Counted from the stretch's first letter, positions 36,101 through 48,821 are shown. The stretch: DNA of 64,000 bases from Nereocystis luetkeana (GCA_031213475.1 JARUPZ010000023.1:8574157-8638156), one strand, 5' to 3'. Made by a program: numbers and translations. The notes: a model not told the origin generated them from the sequence alone.

Positions 36101-39100
36101 TTTATTTTGTTTGGTACCAGGTATGTGTCGATAGTGGCACCCCCCGAAATGTGCCGAAGGTTGTCATTTTTTGGAAGTGACGTCTGTTATCACCTGGAAA
36201 AATTGTCAACTCAAGACGGGGGGGTGATGCGTGTTTTTGCCGCTGTCGACAACTGTCCTGTGTTGCTTACTGTTCGGTGTTTTTTAGTGTATCTGGGTTG
36301 AAGATACCTCAACTCCTAAACTAACAATTTTGCCCCGTGTTGTTTCTTTGTGTGCCGTGTCTCCAGTGCATGTGCCAGGCGTCGTCCACCGAGCTCCCCC
36401 GCTACGGCGTGAAGGTCGGACTGAAGAACTACGCCGCCGCGTACTGCACGGGCCTCCTCGTGGCCCGCCGCCTTCTCCGCAACCTGGTGAGCCCCCCCCC
36501 CCCCCCCCCCAAACGATGCTGTGGGCGATTCCGTCCGTTTCGTTCGACTTCCTGGCGTCCGTAGTTTAGGATGGATGGCTATGGTAACGATCGCGCGTAG
36601 TTTGCCCGAACCGTCAGGAGGCTGTCATTGTCTCTTGCCAGGTTTTTGGCTCCTGAGCTGCGCGCGCGCCTTGCCGCTTTAGTGGACCCGACCGGACGGA
36701 AGTGGTCATGTTTTGACGTTGACTTCGCCTGTGGGTTAGCTACCTGGGATGTTTTTTTCTGCCCACCTTGATGAAACCAAACGGACGGAAGTGGTCGTGT
36801 TTCGATATTTTTTTTTTCCCCCCGTTGTTTCTGTTTTGTTTTTTTCCATTCAGGGCCTCGACGAGAAGGACGAGGAGAAGAAGATGGAGAACCTTTACGT
36901 TGGGCAGGGTGTCGGCGCGGACCCCGAAGAAGAGGGTGACGACGATGAGGATGAGGTCGACGGCAACGTGAGTCCCAGGCTTCCGAGTTCGGTCACCACC
37001 TTTCGGAGGAACGAAAAATATTGATACTATGTACCCGGTACATACCTGATCAGAACAGCGAGGTTTAGGGTGGGTCGCGGGTCAAGAATATCAGCTGATT
37101 GGAGGGGCAGAATGCGAAGGATAACGCGGTTGTTGGAGAGGTTTCAACTATGTACCCTCGGGATGAGGTAGAGTGGCCCTGAGACTCCAAATACTGACTT
37201 GCCGCAGCCCTGGATAGTCGTGTAGCGCTCGAGGCAACGGTTTTCACTTTCTGGTCTCGCTACCAAATCGTCTTGGAAGCTCCGAGCGTTCGCACGGCTG
37301 GGGATACGTCGAGCCATCAACCCGCATGGGCTATGGTTTACGAAGCGCCCGCCGTCTGTGTGCTCTGTTTGTTCGACTGGTGTTACGCTTTGTTCGCCTT
37401 TACAGGTTGTCAAGAGCGAGTCTAACGGGCGCACGTACTACGTGGACGAAGTGGACGAGGAGAAGCGCCCCTTCAAGGCCCTCCTTGATGTTGGCATCCG
37501 GTCCACCTCCACCGGGTAAGTGACGCTGTTTATCTCATACACGTATGTTCGACCAGAATCGGAATGAACAACAATCTAACTGAGGCGGTGGATATAAGAC
37601 GTTTTACACCCCAATACGCTCCCGCTGCGGCGAACCCTAAGAGTTTGCCGAGCGTTCAACGTCGGACGGATGTCGCTTTTTTTACGTCTTTTTCTCACGT
37701 ACCATGCGTAGTGAAGAGACAACGCGCGACCCCTTACGGTGAGCGTGTGCGTGCTTGTACGGTGTACATGTTGCATTGGTACCCATGATAAATAATAGGT
37801 TCCATTGCTGCAGCGCAAGCTTTATGTTTGCATTGAATGCTTCGTTGTTTGGTTTCTCTCTCCTGTGCCATTCCACCCTCTGCAGTAACCGCGTGTTTGG
37901 CTGCATGAAGGGCGCCACCGACGGTGGTCTCGACGTGCCCCACAACGAGAAGCGTTTCCCCGGATACGACCGCGACAGCAAGTCGTACGACGTGAGTTGT
38001 GTCAAGATTTCGACGCGTGCGCCTCTATTTTTTTTTCCGTACGTTTTGTGGTATGCGTTCTTTGTTGAGCTACAGTATCTGAGGGATCTGCGGTGGCCTG
38101 CCTTTTTGCGATTCGTCGTTGTTAGTGTTGTTGTTCCCTTGCTTGTCTCGACCGGTTTTGTGCGATGTCGGTCGAAAAAATATCGTACCTCTTGAGCCAG
38201 TGCCGGTTTGTGAAGTTCGGGAAGAAATGCCTCGCTTCTCGTCACATCCCAGGGACGGACAAGTTGACTCTCGTGTTGCGTAGGTAGACCCAACTGCGGG
38301 GCGTCGCTCTTAACGCGGCGGCGCCCACGATACATCTCTTGCGAGACAGTGAACGCGGTTACCGGCATGTTTTGCGGTATCAACTGGAGCGCCTTGTACT
38401 TGCTGTTTGTAGCTTGTAGTTTGCGTTCACGCCACAAGCTTGGAACGTGCTCGCGGTTGGACAGCAAGCCGTTCACGTCTCGAGTGTAGGTTGCCGCCCA
38501 TTTAGTATTTCAAGAACAGTGTAATTTTACACATACGTTTTTTTCGGATGCTGTTGAAGCCTCGGCAGTGTCTCTTATATGTATGTTCACGACCAGACTA
38601 CTGTTGTACCTGTCATCACTCTGGACGTGTATGTAAGGCCGCTCCCTATATTAACGCAATCACGGCCTTGACGTCACGTGGATTCGGTCTTGTCCCTGTG
38701 TCTTCTTCACTAGAAATGTGTAGTACTCAATGCACCCCCCCCAAAAAAAAACAAAAAAAAGGAGATAACAAAACATTGTCGTCACAAAACGCCACAACTG
38801 CCCCGTCTTTAGCTTAAGTTTATTTCTTGTCGGTGTTCCTTGTCTTTCGCTCCGGAAACAGCCCGAGCTTCACCGCGACCGCATCTACGGTGCCCACATC
38901 GCGGAGTACATGGAATACCTCACCGAGGAAGACGAGACCAAGTACAAGGAGCACTTCGCGGCGTACATCGAGAACGAAATCCCCTTCGACGAGGTTGAGG
39001 ACATGTACAAGGTAAGGACTGCAGTAGAATCCCTTTATTGTCCGCCTCGTTATACCGCATGCCCGGCTTGTCCGAGCTGCCCTAAGTACGCGTTCGCCGG

Positions 39101-40106
39101 TTACGCAAAAGTAGCTCGGGTCGGCGGGCGGGCAGGCGCACCACACGCACAGAGTGGCAGTTTTACTCCGAATCAAATATAAGCAGAAATATGCACGCGT
39201 AACGATGGGTGGAGGTTTTGCTCCAAAACAAATGTTCACGGAAAATCGTGTTGCGTGGGTGGAACCCCTTAACAGGGCTGGTTGGATGAACAGACGCAAG
39301 AGTTGGCCCAAGGTTAGAGTTAGGGCTGGTTGAATGAACGGAGATGAGATTTGGCTAAGGTTGCTGATGCTTCTCCGTTTCTACGCCCTTTGTGTTTTTG
39401 CTTGTGTTTGTTTTGTTTTTTCCGCAGGAATGCCACAAGGAGATCCGCAAGGACCCCTCCTGTGCCCCGAAGGTGGCCTTCACCCCCGACAAGTCCTTCA
39501 AGAACAAGGTAAGCTTTGCTCTACCGTGTATGCCTTCCCTCACTCATCCTTCGGTGAAGGACAGTTTACTTGCTGTCCGTCCGCCAATGTGCGTTTTTAT
39601 TTTCATTTTCACGGGCAGTCTCAAGGTTGTTTGGTGGCTCCGCGGCGTGTTTTGGTTTCGTTTTTTCCATGAAAAGGCGGGCGGCCGAAAGACCCGCCTT
39701 GACCAATAAAACCGGCATCTTGCACAAAGTTTCAGCTGTACATAGGCCAGGTCTTACTTATGGGTGCTAGAAGATGATTATTTCGCGAACGCGAGGTTGC
39801 GTCGTTTACGTACCAGGTAAACCTGCTTTTTCTCTCACGTCGTTTCTCCGTCGTGATCGTGCCATAGGGTACGTATGGGCAATCAGTCCAGCCAACCGCC
39901 CACCCCCTTTTGCGGTAAGTTGTGTCTGGCGTCGAGTATTTCCTCGGTGTATTCGCCTTCTCAAGTACCGCTTGCTCCGTTCTTTCCCCGCCTGATGCTC
40001 GCTGCTTGCTCGCTCACAGGTCAAGCTCACCTACGCCCAGCGCAAGGAGAGGGTGGCCGAGACGAAGGCGAGGCTCAGGGCCGAAAAGCTTGCTGCCGAA
40101 GAGTAG
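33105..40106 (+). CDS. RPL5: Large-subunit ribosomal protein L5 (uL18)
   Basis: It binds 5S rRNA in the 60S subunit. Ten exons: 33105-33107, 35192-35305, 35703-35804, 36367-36486, 36854-36967, 37406-37515, 37886-37991, 38862-39011, 39428-39508 and 40020-40106, giving 328 residues. Every junction is GT-AG and in phase. Exon 1 supplies only the ATG, followed directly by GTGAGT. Hallmarks are [100 protein letters not shown] and a basic C-terminus [20 protein letters not shown]. It is about 30 residues longer than common orthologues, mainly because exon 5 ends in an acidic stretch ([16 protein letters not shown], about residues 136-151). Intron 1 is 2.1 kb. The upstream P4H-like gene is divergent. 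Confidence 0.98.
34096..34150. repeat. Two-copy 22 bp tandem repeat
   Basis: 'ataccagtacatttgttga' with its flanks occurs twice in a row in RPL5 intron 1, followed by 'gcacagcagcaagcag'. Confidence 0.75.
34725..35010. repeat. Three-part inverted/direct repeat in RPL5 intron 1
   Basis: A roughly 75 bp unit (GGAGACGGCACGTGCGGAG to ACCTTCGTTTTTG) occurs in direct order at 34727 and 34832, and inverted at about 34930-35005. The latter two form a hairpin with an ACCTGGTA word in the loop. Confidence 0.75.
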
Positions 40107-40884
40107 ACGCCGGCGTAGCCTTCTTCGTCCTGAGTAGAGAACCGCTGCCGCAGCAGTACCTGGATACCGGGGAGCTTTTTTGTCGTGCGCACTTTTAGCA
40201 GTTTTTTCGGTCTGGCGAGGGTTTCATATTTTTTTGTCGTCGGCTGCGATATTCTTTCGTGGCCGAATGTGATGAAAAATCGTCTTCCTTACCTTGTTCG
40301 TATGCTGTTTACTCTAAAGTGCGGGTTGGGTGTTCCGGTGTTTTGGGCTCTGTAAGCGGTGTGTGAGTCTTCTCGTGAGCGCTGTGGTCCTGTGGTGGGA
40401 CTACTAAGATGCGACAACTTTGAATCTGAGTTGGGTGGTTGGGAGGTGGGAGGGAGTTTGGACGTTTTTCCTCGTTTTTTTCTTCTCACGGCGCTAAACA
40501 AAGATCTGAGCTAAAAATCAACACAATCCGGTCACAAAAGACGAGCGAGGCACAAACCTAATAGAGGGGCTTCACGAGCAGCCTCGGAGAAGATGACCAT
40601 CTACAACACTCGAGTACAGTAGAAGGTACTCGCACAATCATTTTTCACACAGCGTCAGGAAAGCTGAAGGTGCCTCACAGCAGTGGCGTTCACACATTGG
40701 ACTTGGTATCAGATCCCCAGCTCACGATCTATCTATCGGGGCAGACAGATCCTTAGTTTAGGCGATCTGCGATCTGAACGAGCGACTTTGGTCGCGGTTG
40801 CCAGTTGGGGGGCCAGGGGTTGTATGAGCACACGGACGCACGACTCTTCTTATTGCACGCACGTATTTTCGTATTTTCCCCTTC

Positions 40885-41245
40885 GGATCTGTGTATTTTT
40901 TTTATTTTATTTTTTTCCATCCCATTCATTATCTTCGCACATCTTCTTCTCTCTCTCCTTCCAACTCGTAACTCAGATCCGGGGTCACATAGCAGGCTCT
41001 TCTCCCCCCTTCCCGCTACGGTACGTGCCTTCATTTTTATCGCGAGAAGATTTCAGCCTTTTCTTCCCTCGTCGACTCGCATCGAATTGTGCCTACCCAC
41101 GCTGCAAGGCGCTCTCAACAATTGAATCCCTTTTTTTTATTTTTGCAAATAAAGTCAAAGTCCGACCCTCCTAGGCTCGAACCCAGGACTCAAACAAGTA
41201 GAATTCGAGGTTAACCACTTGAACCACCGGGGCGACCGGCTCTGT
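40885..41245 (-). mobile_element. tRNA-derived SINE, minus orientation
   Basis: On the minus strand, a tRNA-like head starts near 41240 with an A box TGGTTCAAGTGG and a B box GGTTCGAGCCT. A body of about 280 bp follows (blocks 'gcgataaaaatgaaggcacg' and 'atgtgaccccggatctgagt'). It ends in an A-rich tail (AAAAAAATAAAATAAAAAAA, near 40900). The same body recurs in the same order at 60305-60700, and part of it at the right edge of the window. The head cannot fold into a normal acceptor stem, so it is not a working tRNA. Confidence 0.8.
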
Positions 41246-41503
41246 ATGGACACATGCGACTCTTGCGCATCAGATCATCACGGTAAATACTCCCTCTCCA
41301 GCAGTAAATCGTGATCTCCCAGTGTGCCTCTCTTGTTCCACAACCAGTTCCCTTCCCCGCGGATGGTGTTTCAGGCGGCTGCGGCGGGTTGGCGTCGTCG
41401 GCGTTCCGAGTCTATTACACTGGTCGCGAGTCCCCCAACCCGAATCCTCCCGGGATTTCGTGGAAACCCGTCATAATTCAAACCTCCTTCAGGCTTTTGC
41501 TCA

Positions 41504-44500
41504 ATGACACGCACGCACAGACCAATGCCGCGTACAAGTAGAGGATGTCCGTCGTCGAGATTATCCTCTTGCTCACCGAGCAGTATACGATGCCTCGTCG
41601 TGCTTACTGCTGCGTGGAGTGCATACGGCTTCAGACCGACCCTGCACGAAAGCCTGCGGCGCACGTTGGCCTCTGAACACCCTACTACAACCCCCGCTGG
41701 TCTTCACACCCAACCAGCAGCAGCCACCACCACTGCTGCTGCTGCTGCTGCTGTTGCAGCACAATCAACGTACTCTAGAGGTCGACGACGATTTCATGAC
41801 GGAGGTATAGTCGCACACAGCAGTAGTAGCAGTAGCATCGAGAGTGCCGGAGGAGGAGTCGGTTCGGGTGATGAGGAGATGGATCATGTCACAGCAGCAA
41901 TAGCAGCAGTCGAGAGACCGTGGTTGGGCAACGGAGCCGACCCGATGGCAGCGGCTCGAAAGAACCTGCCTTCATCTTTGGTAGCAGCAGAAGAAGGAGC
42001 AGGAGGAGCAGGAGTACACACAGCAGACGGGGGGAAGGGGAAGGGCGTTCCTGCCGAAGAGATGTGGCTCAACGGCCCGTTTATGGCCCCGCTGCCTCCT
42101 GGGCCTGTGGTGAGAGACTTAAAGAGTCGCTACGAATGATATCGAAGGTTGAGGTACTGCCTGCCTACTGCTCCAGACTATTGCTGCAGTAGTCCACTGC
42201 TGTACCAGGCAAGTGCTACTTGCTGCAACAAGGGATCCCCAACCCGTGTTGTGATATCGACGTTGTTGCGGAACGCTGCGCCGATGCGTGGTCGACGACG
42301 CTACGGTTTAACACGCAAGATATCAAGATAACACCCACCCTCGAACGATTTTCAAAGCTGGGTTTCGCGACAACGAGGAGTGCGTCCTGAATACGCCCAG
42401 CGATGCGTCTATGCAACCTTTTCGACGAAATATTTCCGAAGCCACCCTTTTCGTTGTGTTGTGCGTGCCCGCCTTGGTTTTGGAGGAAACCGGGTCTGAA
42501 ATTCGTCTCAGGGGGGTGTGTTATCTTACCACCCAGTGTGATACGGTATGTGTGCTGTTTGCCATCTATGCTGGAGACTGTTTGGCGACGCCGGTATACG
42601 GAACTTGCTGTACTAGTATCAATGCTGTACGTCTCGAGTGGCAAACGTGAAGAATGAAGACTATTAATAGCAGCCATTTTAATACAGGTATTTAGCACCA
42701 GGTATTGTTCGTATATCCACACCTCGGGCAGATCACGATCTGTTTATCTACAAATACTGTAGGCCATCTAGTTCCTCTCCTGCCGTTGTGAGAGGTTGTG
42801 CAGGATCTGCACACGAGTACGTAGCACAGATTCCAAGCCAGGAAACATATGCAAGACAGTGCAGACTATATGGGCCACACCCGGCAACATGAGCTGCTCT
42901 GTAGATGAGAAAAAGTCTGCCTCGAAATATCTCAATCATGATCTATCTGTACATGATCTGTCCCAGATGTGCTTATGTATAAGTTTACCTGATACAAGGT
43001 TTCCCTCCGGAGGTGCTAGGGGAGTGTCGCAAGAGCGAAATAATACTCGTTCGTAGGAAATCCTGCACAGCTGTTTAGAAGTAGTAGCTGCATCTACCCA
43101 TCATTAACTTGAAGAACACAGACACGTAGTTTTGAGGACAGACTAACTGTTTGCGGATACCTTATATTCATCGGCGTAGCACTTCCTTGCACTTTTGTTT
43201 TCCGCTTTCATTCAACCGTTTCTTTTTAGCGGTACGAAACCCAAAACTCAAACTCAGCCACCGGCGGAAAACCTACAAGCAGTCCGTACGCGCAGAGTGA
43301 CCCGTGACTCGCAACTCCCAGAGATCATGCCCCCTTGTGCTGTGTCCGTGTCGTGGCCTCGTTTCAACTCACGAAGCCAATGATCTGCTCGACTTTTTCT
43401 TTTTCTCGTGCGCAGGATGTGCTGTACGTAGACGACGACATTGTGGTCGTCAACAAGCCTAGCGGTCTGCTCTGCGTGCCGGGGCGAGTGGAGAAGGACT
43501 CGCTTGCAACTAGGTATGTACGGTACTCCGCTCGAAGCAACTCGTGGAAGGGCCGAACACCGAATGCAGCGCCTTGATATGTGATGCGTGTCAGAGCGGC
43601 AAAGGTTGCGCTGCCTGCACACGACCGTGAGTTTTTTTTCGTGATCCCTGGGCCCTGCCGGAGAGTATTATCAAAATCTTTATATGAAGAAGGGTGAGGG
43701 CTGCTACGGTAGCAATTGACGAGCAGCCGCTTTGGAGTTGTTTGAGCCGATTACCCCCGCCCCCCCTCTCTAACCGTGTGGTCGCCTTATCGCGTGTTGT
43801 GTTTTTGTAACGTTCGCAAGCGCCAGATGTTTCCGGCCCATCTTGCGAGAAAACGTATCGCTGACGCATGACGGACAACTGCTGTTGTGTTGTGTTGCGC
43901 TTCTTGTTCGTCGTTTCTGGTTCGTTGATGATACCGATCCCACAGGGCGGCCCTAGAGCTTGGGCACTACCGAGTGGACAGGATGATAGTGCACCGGCTG
44001 GACATGGCGACGTCGGGGGTGGTGATCATGGCTCGTACAGACGCCGCCCTAAAGGACCTGAATCGGCAGGTATGTTGACGCTATTAATAAGAAACATCTG
44101 TAGATCTCTAAGGTTTGTTTGTAGTACAAAACAAACGGTTAGACCGGTACATACATATACTGTACGTCCTGGTTTTCAGGTCGTCTGGTAATGCTGTCTG
44201 TAGACAGTGCGTACGAGGATTGCCCTCGTGTGTCCCGCCTGCTTGCGCGCAAGCTGTGTCACGCGCGTTCGCTAAGAAACCCACGACGCACTCAACGAAG
44301 ACGCCGTGCAAAGCTTGAGCTCCCACTCTGTGAGAGGACCATGAGCACTGTTCCTCGAAGCTAGTATGGCGTTGCTCTCAGTCTGCGCGTTCCCGATACC
44401 GCACACTGCCCTTATTTATAGTTATGTTTATAATAATTATGATAGGCCAAGTTGTGCTCCGCGCAGAGCGTGGGTTTTCTTGCTCCATTCTTAGACTCCA

Positions 44501-47500
44501 TGCCTACAATAAGGCTACGACTAGTACGGCCACTACCTTTCATTTCTTGCGTTGCTGTCCTGTTGGGGTTCGGTGAGTTTTGTGTTGTTACTATCCGCCA
44601 GGAGCAGACGTGCGTTTCCATCGGTGAGACCTACCCTCGCCTGCAGGGTTTGCGGGGGAACTGCTTTATGTCGACGAGAGGTAGCCGTGGATCAGCCCTG
44701 TAGTTATTTCAGGGACCGAAGTACCCTACGCAAATACCAGCCCTCGCGCTTAGATAGATGCACCCGGGGGCTTTCACGCGCGCACGCGTTTTGGTTATCT
44801 CTCGATCTCCAGCCGGCCAGCCGTCCCATACCTCAACTGACTGTGGTTCTGCGTGGAGGGCTATTCTTCATAGACGGCGATAGATTGACCCTACTCGAGT
44901 CAAACCCGGTCAAGTACACATTCCTGGTAACCTCTTACAGAATGTACCGGGTATGCCGGTTCCTTGGCCTGTCCTGCTTTCGTATTCGTTGTTTATGCGT
45001 GCGTATGCATCTAGAGTTTATTTCTCCCCCGGTGGGAATCAGACCTTTTATGGTGCCTCGTCCTATCCATTTCGTCTTCTTTTTTTTCTTGCCCCCCCCC
45101 CCCCCCGACAGTTCCGAATGCGCGAGGTACGAAAACGCTACGTGGCGATGGTGCACGGTGTGCTGTCGGCGGACGAGGGAGAGGTAGACCTTCCCCTCTG
45201 CAGGAACGCCGGGTGCCCCCCCCTGCACATGGTGAACTTGGAGCACGGGAAGCCGTCGCTGACACGGTGGTGAGTGAGCCGAGCAGCTATATAGCTGTGT
45301 GGGTGCTGTAGTACTACAACAAACGTTGTGGACTACGTGCATATATAATCGAGTCAAATTGACGCTCAAAATACATGCTTTACCACTTTTTTGTCCAAAC
45401 GGGAATATAAGCACTGTTTGGAGTCTGACGTGAATATCGTACGGGGATTAAACCCCCGTTTGGACTAAGAAATGGTGTGTGCACGTATAGTGGTGAACTT
45501 AAAAGGGTTATTTTTACCCATCGCCTCTGGAAGATGAAAAATAGTACCGGGTATAGAATACGTCGAACGAATACTGGGGACCGATCGCCGAAGCCGATCG
45601 CCCCCCCCCCCACGGACCGTTCGCCTCAGCCCTATTGCGCGTCGTATGCTTGCAGTTGTGGTTGGGTATGGGAAGTGTCAATCAAGTGTTACCGCGCTGC
45701 TGTAAGATGTGAGTGCGCTGCTGCTGATGCTGCTGCTCCTCCTCGAGCATGCCATGTGATGGTGCAGTACCACAGTCGCGACGAAAATCTTGACGTCGGC
45801 CCGCGGTGGGGAAAGGGGCTAGTCACGTGGTGGGTAGGTCGCACGCGTTTTCGTTCTGGCGATCGTATCGGGTTCGCCGCGTGCGCATGGGGCGCCGCAC
45901 GCTGGCTGAGGGACGGGTGTAAGGAAGGTGGGTGGCGCTTCGCTTGTGGGGGCTGACCATGCGTCGCCCTAGAAGATGCATGTGGGACAAGCGTGACGCG
46001 GCGAGCGAGGCGCACCATGACTTGATGGGCTACCCCCCCCCCTGCCCCTGGTAATACGACTACGGCCATGCCTGATATCGAGTACCCCCCCCCCTGCCGC
46101 TTTCCCTTCGCCTGCTGCATACCCTATCGACGTACGCGGCTTGCTCGCGATGCATTGAGCAGGCGGGTTTTGGAAAGGGCGGCCGGCAGGACGAGAGTGG
46201 AGCTCACCCCGGTGTCGGGCCGTTCCCACCAGTTGGTGAGAGAAAAGAGATGGAGCGCATACTTCCAGACGTGGGACAGACCACGATGTACATAGATCGA
46301 TCTGTTGAACATGCCCCCTTGTATTGCCGTTGTGAGGTGTCGTGCAGGATCTGTCTGCATACTCCGAAGTAGTGCATGTTCGACCTATGAAACGTTTGCG
46401 TAGATCATGCAAATCATGCGTCTCCCACCCGGCAAACATGAGCTTAATACTACCGTACAAAATCGGGAGTATATAATATATATTTACATACTTCGTACCT
46501 GGTATAAATTTATATCTGCCGTGGAAAAATTACTGTGAAATCAAATCTTGCCCGCGTGTGCACGCTACGCTTCCGAGCGTTTGTGACTTGGTCGGGTTAT
46601 ACGCACAGTAGGGTTTCCTTGGCATTGAGTCCGGGGTGGGCGTGCGGGGATCTGTAGGCGCACGCACGCCTTCCGGTCGTGGTTCGGAAGTTGCAGCCGC
46701 CGAGGAGCCTTGCATGGGTCACAGCTGTCCACTCCTTGCCGGAATACCTGTCAGTTTGCGATGTGCAATACGATAAGAAAGCTTCGGCGGGGGTGGTTAC
46801 TGCACACCTTGAGCGAACTTGCTATCGGAGTTGGTTTATTCTCGTGTCGTCTCGACAGTGTTTCGTCTGTGCTTCCGGCGGTACGATATCCATGGTTGGC
46901 CATTAAATCATCTTGTCGCGCGCCTTGGTTAGCATGCAGTCGTAGGTAGCATGTGATAAACAAATGAGTTGGTGTCTGTGACTTTTATATCACCGTTTTT
47001 GCTCAAAACGCCTATCGTCTCTTTTTCGGGGGGGGGGTTGCAGTCTCATGTGTTTGGGTAGCTGCGGGTTTTCAAGCGTGTTTATGTGCTCGCAACAGCG
47101 CGCGTCTCCTGTTTGTTCGTTTGCAGCTCCCCCTGCGTTGGTGTCTTCCGGTTTCGAACGTGTGTTGTTTATTCGAAGTATTCAGAACCCACGATAATGG
47201 ACCCAAAAACCATGTATCCCCTTATTTTTACACACCATATTTGGTTCTGACTTGGTTCTGATTACAGCATAAGCCCACCCGGAATAGTGTCGTCATGCGT
47301 CTCCTGTTTTGTTTTGCAGTCTCCATGTCTTGCAAGCTACGTGGAGGGGAAAAAAAGCCTCCTCCGGTCCGCATACCCCGTTCCTTTCTTTTCACCTCAG
47401 CCCTCTCGATCTCTTGAGGTTCGCTCCTCCTCCACCGGAACCTGCTACGTACTCGCACGTGTATTTTTTCACCCCATCGTGTATTTGCTGTTCCATCGGT

Positions 47501-47684
47501 GTTTTTTTTTTCGCAGCGACTACACATGGATGCGATAGGTCATCCCATCCTGGGCGATCACTTTTACGGCACCAAGGACTCGCTTGGGCTGGCCGACCGT
47601 TGCCTTCTGCACGCGCAGACGCTGTGCCTCCGACACCCAATAACTGGGGAGCGGCGGATGTTCACTGCCCCGTGCGAGTTTTGA
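41504..47684 (+). CDS. RluA-family RNA pseudouridine synthase, probably plastid or secretory targeted
   Basis: It isomerises uridine to pseudouridine in rRNA or tRNA. Six exons, all in phase: 41504-42109, 43416-43513, 43946-44069, 45112-45269, 46163-46235 and 47517-47684, giving 408 residues. The catalytic core is complete: DVLYVDDDIVVVNKPSGLL (exon 2), MIVHRLDMATSGVVIMA with catalytic D254 (exon 3), RKRYVAMVHGVL (exon 4), and GRSHQL running across the last junction into RLHMDAIGHPILGDHFYG. Exon 1 encodes about 200 low-complexity residues. Its start has a hydrophobic run CLVVLTAAWSAYGF (about residues 30-43) recalling the signal-peptide/ASAF junction of heterokont plastid proteins. A GCTGCT microsatellite near 41733 encodes poly-Ala. 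Start codons at 41504 and 41525 are both possible. Confidence 0.94.
42720..42975 (-). repeat. Dispersed repeat family B, reverse copy
   Basis: It lies in intron 1 of the pseudouridine synthase gene: 'gagaggttgtgcaggatctg', 'cccggcaacatgagct' and the GATCTATCTG end are all present. Confidence 0.8.
45382..45477. repeat. 96 bp foldback element, different family from C
   Basis: ACCACTTTTTTGTCCAAACG at 45382 pairs with CGTTTGGACTAAGAAATGGT ending at 45477. It is intronic in the pseudouridine synthase gene. It has the same build as family C but unrelated arm sequence. Confidence 0.8.
46010..46110 (-). repeat. Fragment of repeat family A
   Basis: Poly-C runs flank 'tacgactacggccatgcctg' and 'atatcgagta', the complement of family A's 'catgcatggccgtagtcgta' region. 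It lies immediately 5' of pseudouridine synthase exon 5. Confidence 0.65.
46290..46450 (-). repeat. Dispersed repeat family B, reverse partial copy
   Basis: It has 'gtgaggtgtcgtgcaggatc' and 'cacccggcaaacatgagct'. The GATC-rich end is short. It sits in the last intron of the pseudouridine synthase gene. Confidence 0.65.
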
Positions 47685-48821
47685 TATTTTTGTTGCAGGC
47701 AAGCACAGCAGTTGGTCAAGAGTGCGCGCTGTTTAGGTTAGGCCCACCGGCTTTACGAGACCCCCGCCGTGTTCAGGCTCGCCGTTTTTTTGTAGGGTGC
47801 GTGTGCTGCGCGTTCTGAGTCTGATGCGCCCCTCCCTCCGCGAACGGTGGGCAACGCGCGCCGTCTTGCCACGTTCGGTTGCTGTTGGGTCACTTGTCTT
47901 ACTGTAGAGGCATTGTATTTAAGGCGGGGGGCAGACAGTTGCAAGCCTAGCCTGGCCTTTGGGGAGTGCGTGCTCGAAGCAAAGAGACAGTAGTCGACCC
48001 GCAGTTGCCTCTCGTGGTGTCGTCCCTCGATCATCATCGCTAAAAACTGAGTGTTGTTCTCGCCAAGAAAATACTGAAGTGATTTTTGTTAACTCTCAAC
48101 AGGAATAAGCAGCGTTTCCCCTGTGGTTTGTGTGCGGTAACAAAACAGTCCGAAAACGAGGAAGCAGTTGCGCTTTTTTTTCCTCTGTATTTTTCGCTTC
48201 AAAGGCCTCGGCGATACGTGTCCACGAGGCCTTTTTTTCTCACACGGAAAACAGAAAAGCGGCTAGGCCTCTCTGGCCGGACCCCCCGTGAGTCCGATCA
48301 TGATGTTGTTCTTGTGTGTTCGCCCCGAGAGCGGCCGCATACTACCCTCGTCAAAGTTCGATCCCAGCAGCACGTTGGACATCGAAGCAGCAAAAACAGT
48401 GACCATGTAACTGGGTAACGTCAATGATACCCTGATGGTGCATACACGTTAAGTAGCGGCCTTGAGGTTCTCGGCCGGAGCCGTTTGTGCCGCGACACGC
48501 GCAAGCGATCCCGCAAACACACTTTAACCGCGTTGCGGGGCGCTCCTTGCGGCGTAAACGTGTTTTTTCTCAGGGCACGGCTGAACTGGCAGTACGTTGC
48601 CCGCTTCCTCACCGTTGCCGCATATTCGCACAGACTAGTACCTTGTCCGTGAATATAAGGACTATGTGTACATTAATATTCAACCTAAACGGCCCTTCTA
48701 TATCGGAACAGAGTGGTATGCGTTTTGTGGTGCTGAAAAAAACAAGTCCTCCCCGGAATCGGAAGAGAGCTTTCCGTGTCCCCACCACCGTTAAACTGGG
48801 GGAAACCCAATAGGGGCCACT
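47685..48821. other. Convergent intergenic spacer
   Basis: This is the 3' flank of the pseudouridine synthase gene (+) and of the coiled-coil gene (-). Both 3' UTRs should lie here. The open frames are short and unrecognised. Confidence 0.5.

Noticed and set aside
37682..38476. 264-codon open frame on the minus strand, the longest in the window
   Set aside because: It overlaps RPL5 exon 7 antisense and flanking intron, and its translation has no family features. It is a chance frame.
41150..41245. Minus-strand tRNA gene
   Set aside because: The A and B boxes are good but the acceptor and D stems do not pair. The segment continues into a body shared with 60305-60700, so it is a SINE head.
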